From contig CM024175.1 of assembly GCA_013433145.1 (NCBI GenBank), forward strand, positions 4,200,516 to 4,264,515: a stretch of 64,000 nt of DNA, given 5' to 3'. This document shows, piece by piece, positions 63,641-64,000 of the stretch (its first letter is position 1; each line of letters opens with the position of its first letter). Source of the DNA: Ascaris suum. Its lineage: Eukaryota > Nematoda > Chromadorea > Rhabditida > Ascarididae. The notes below the pieces were generated by a model. It did no database searches and was not told the DNA's origin. It was given only the letters and a program-made list of their open reading frames with translations. Position numbers and translations under genes: made by a program.

Positions 63641-64000
63641 GCACTGGAAATTGAATTAGGTGGAAAAAATTTTAAATAGGTAGACGGAGTAATTTTTGCG
63701 CTCAACCAATAGAATTGACTTGTGAGGTGGTGAAAAAATGGCGTCGAAATGAAAAGCCACCACAATGAACATTTTGCTGCAATCATGTATTGAGTTAATC
63801 TCACCGAATTTACTCTTGCATTATCCTTTTTATATCAAAATGTTTAGTACATCACTCTCGTGCGCAAGAACTGAGAAGCAACCAAATAGCAGGCTTCATC
63901 TTCCACTAATTTTTTGTCTCAACGAATGACCACTAGCCCTATGGCTTGCGATCCTTCTCGGCGATTTTTTTGTCTGGCCTCTCAAAAAGTTTCAAGGTCG

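Overview
The window looks like nuclear DNA from a parasitic nematode, most likely a strongylid or hookworm-type worm. Four things point there: (1) a 21-base near-copy of the nematode spliced leader SL1 at 3097-3117; (2) a degenerate RTE-type non-LTR retrotransposon; (3) candidate introns of about 40-55 bases ending in nematode-style TTTCAG acceptors; (4) roughly 40% GC with several long (TA)n arrays. No bacterial operons, ribosome binding sites, CRISPR arrays or rRNA genes were seen.

The safest features are the repeats. There are six pure (TA)n arrays. One RTE copy on the minus strand (26081-27932) has a perfect 12-base target-site duplication, a large internal deletion, frameshifts, a nonsense codon and an altered catalytic residue. 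A large inverted duplication links 49674-50956 (plus) with 61773-63640 (minus); its identity is very uneven along its length. There is also a diverged tandem duplication at 3.4-3.8 kb, two hairpins and a tRNA-like relic.

Protein-coding content is much less certain. In DNA of this composition stop-free stretches of 60 or more codons arise often by chance on both strands, so most open frames are ignored. I kept those with extra support: frame-consistent splice junctions, a good acceptor or donor, a signal peptide or membrane segment, a family resemblance, or a frame restored by removing the RTE. The better models are a secreted-protein start (4383-4495, plus), a three-exon gene (5075-4674, minus), two-exon genes at 33927-34294, 44488-44750 and 46632-47349 (plus), a chitinase-like GH18 fragment without its catalytic acids (32856-32488, minus), an exon with an in-frame TGA (48104-47769, minus), and a run of minus-strand frames at 25.8-29.5 kb interrupted by the RTE. 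Most are unidentified and several may be pseudogenes.

Layout: 0-9 kb, TA arrays, SL1-like site, tandem duplication and two small opposed gene models. 9-25 kb, scattered unidentified exon candidates, a TA array and hairpins. 25-30 kb, the interrupted minus-strand coding stretch with the RTE. 30-36 kb, candidate exons on both strands including the GH18-like fragment. 36-49 kb, small Cys-rich or membrane candidates. 49-64 kb, the inverted duplication enclosing about 11 kb with a few candidate exons. Nothing here forms a recognisable pathway; the window reads as gene-poor, repeat-shaped eukaryotic DNA.
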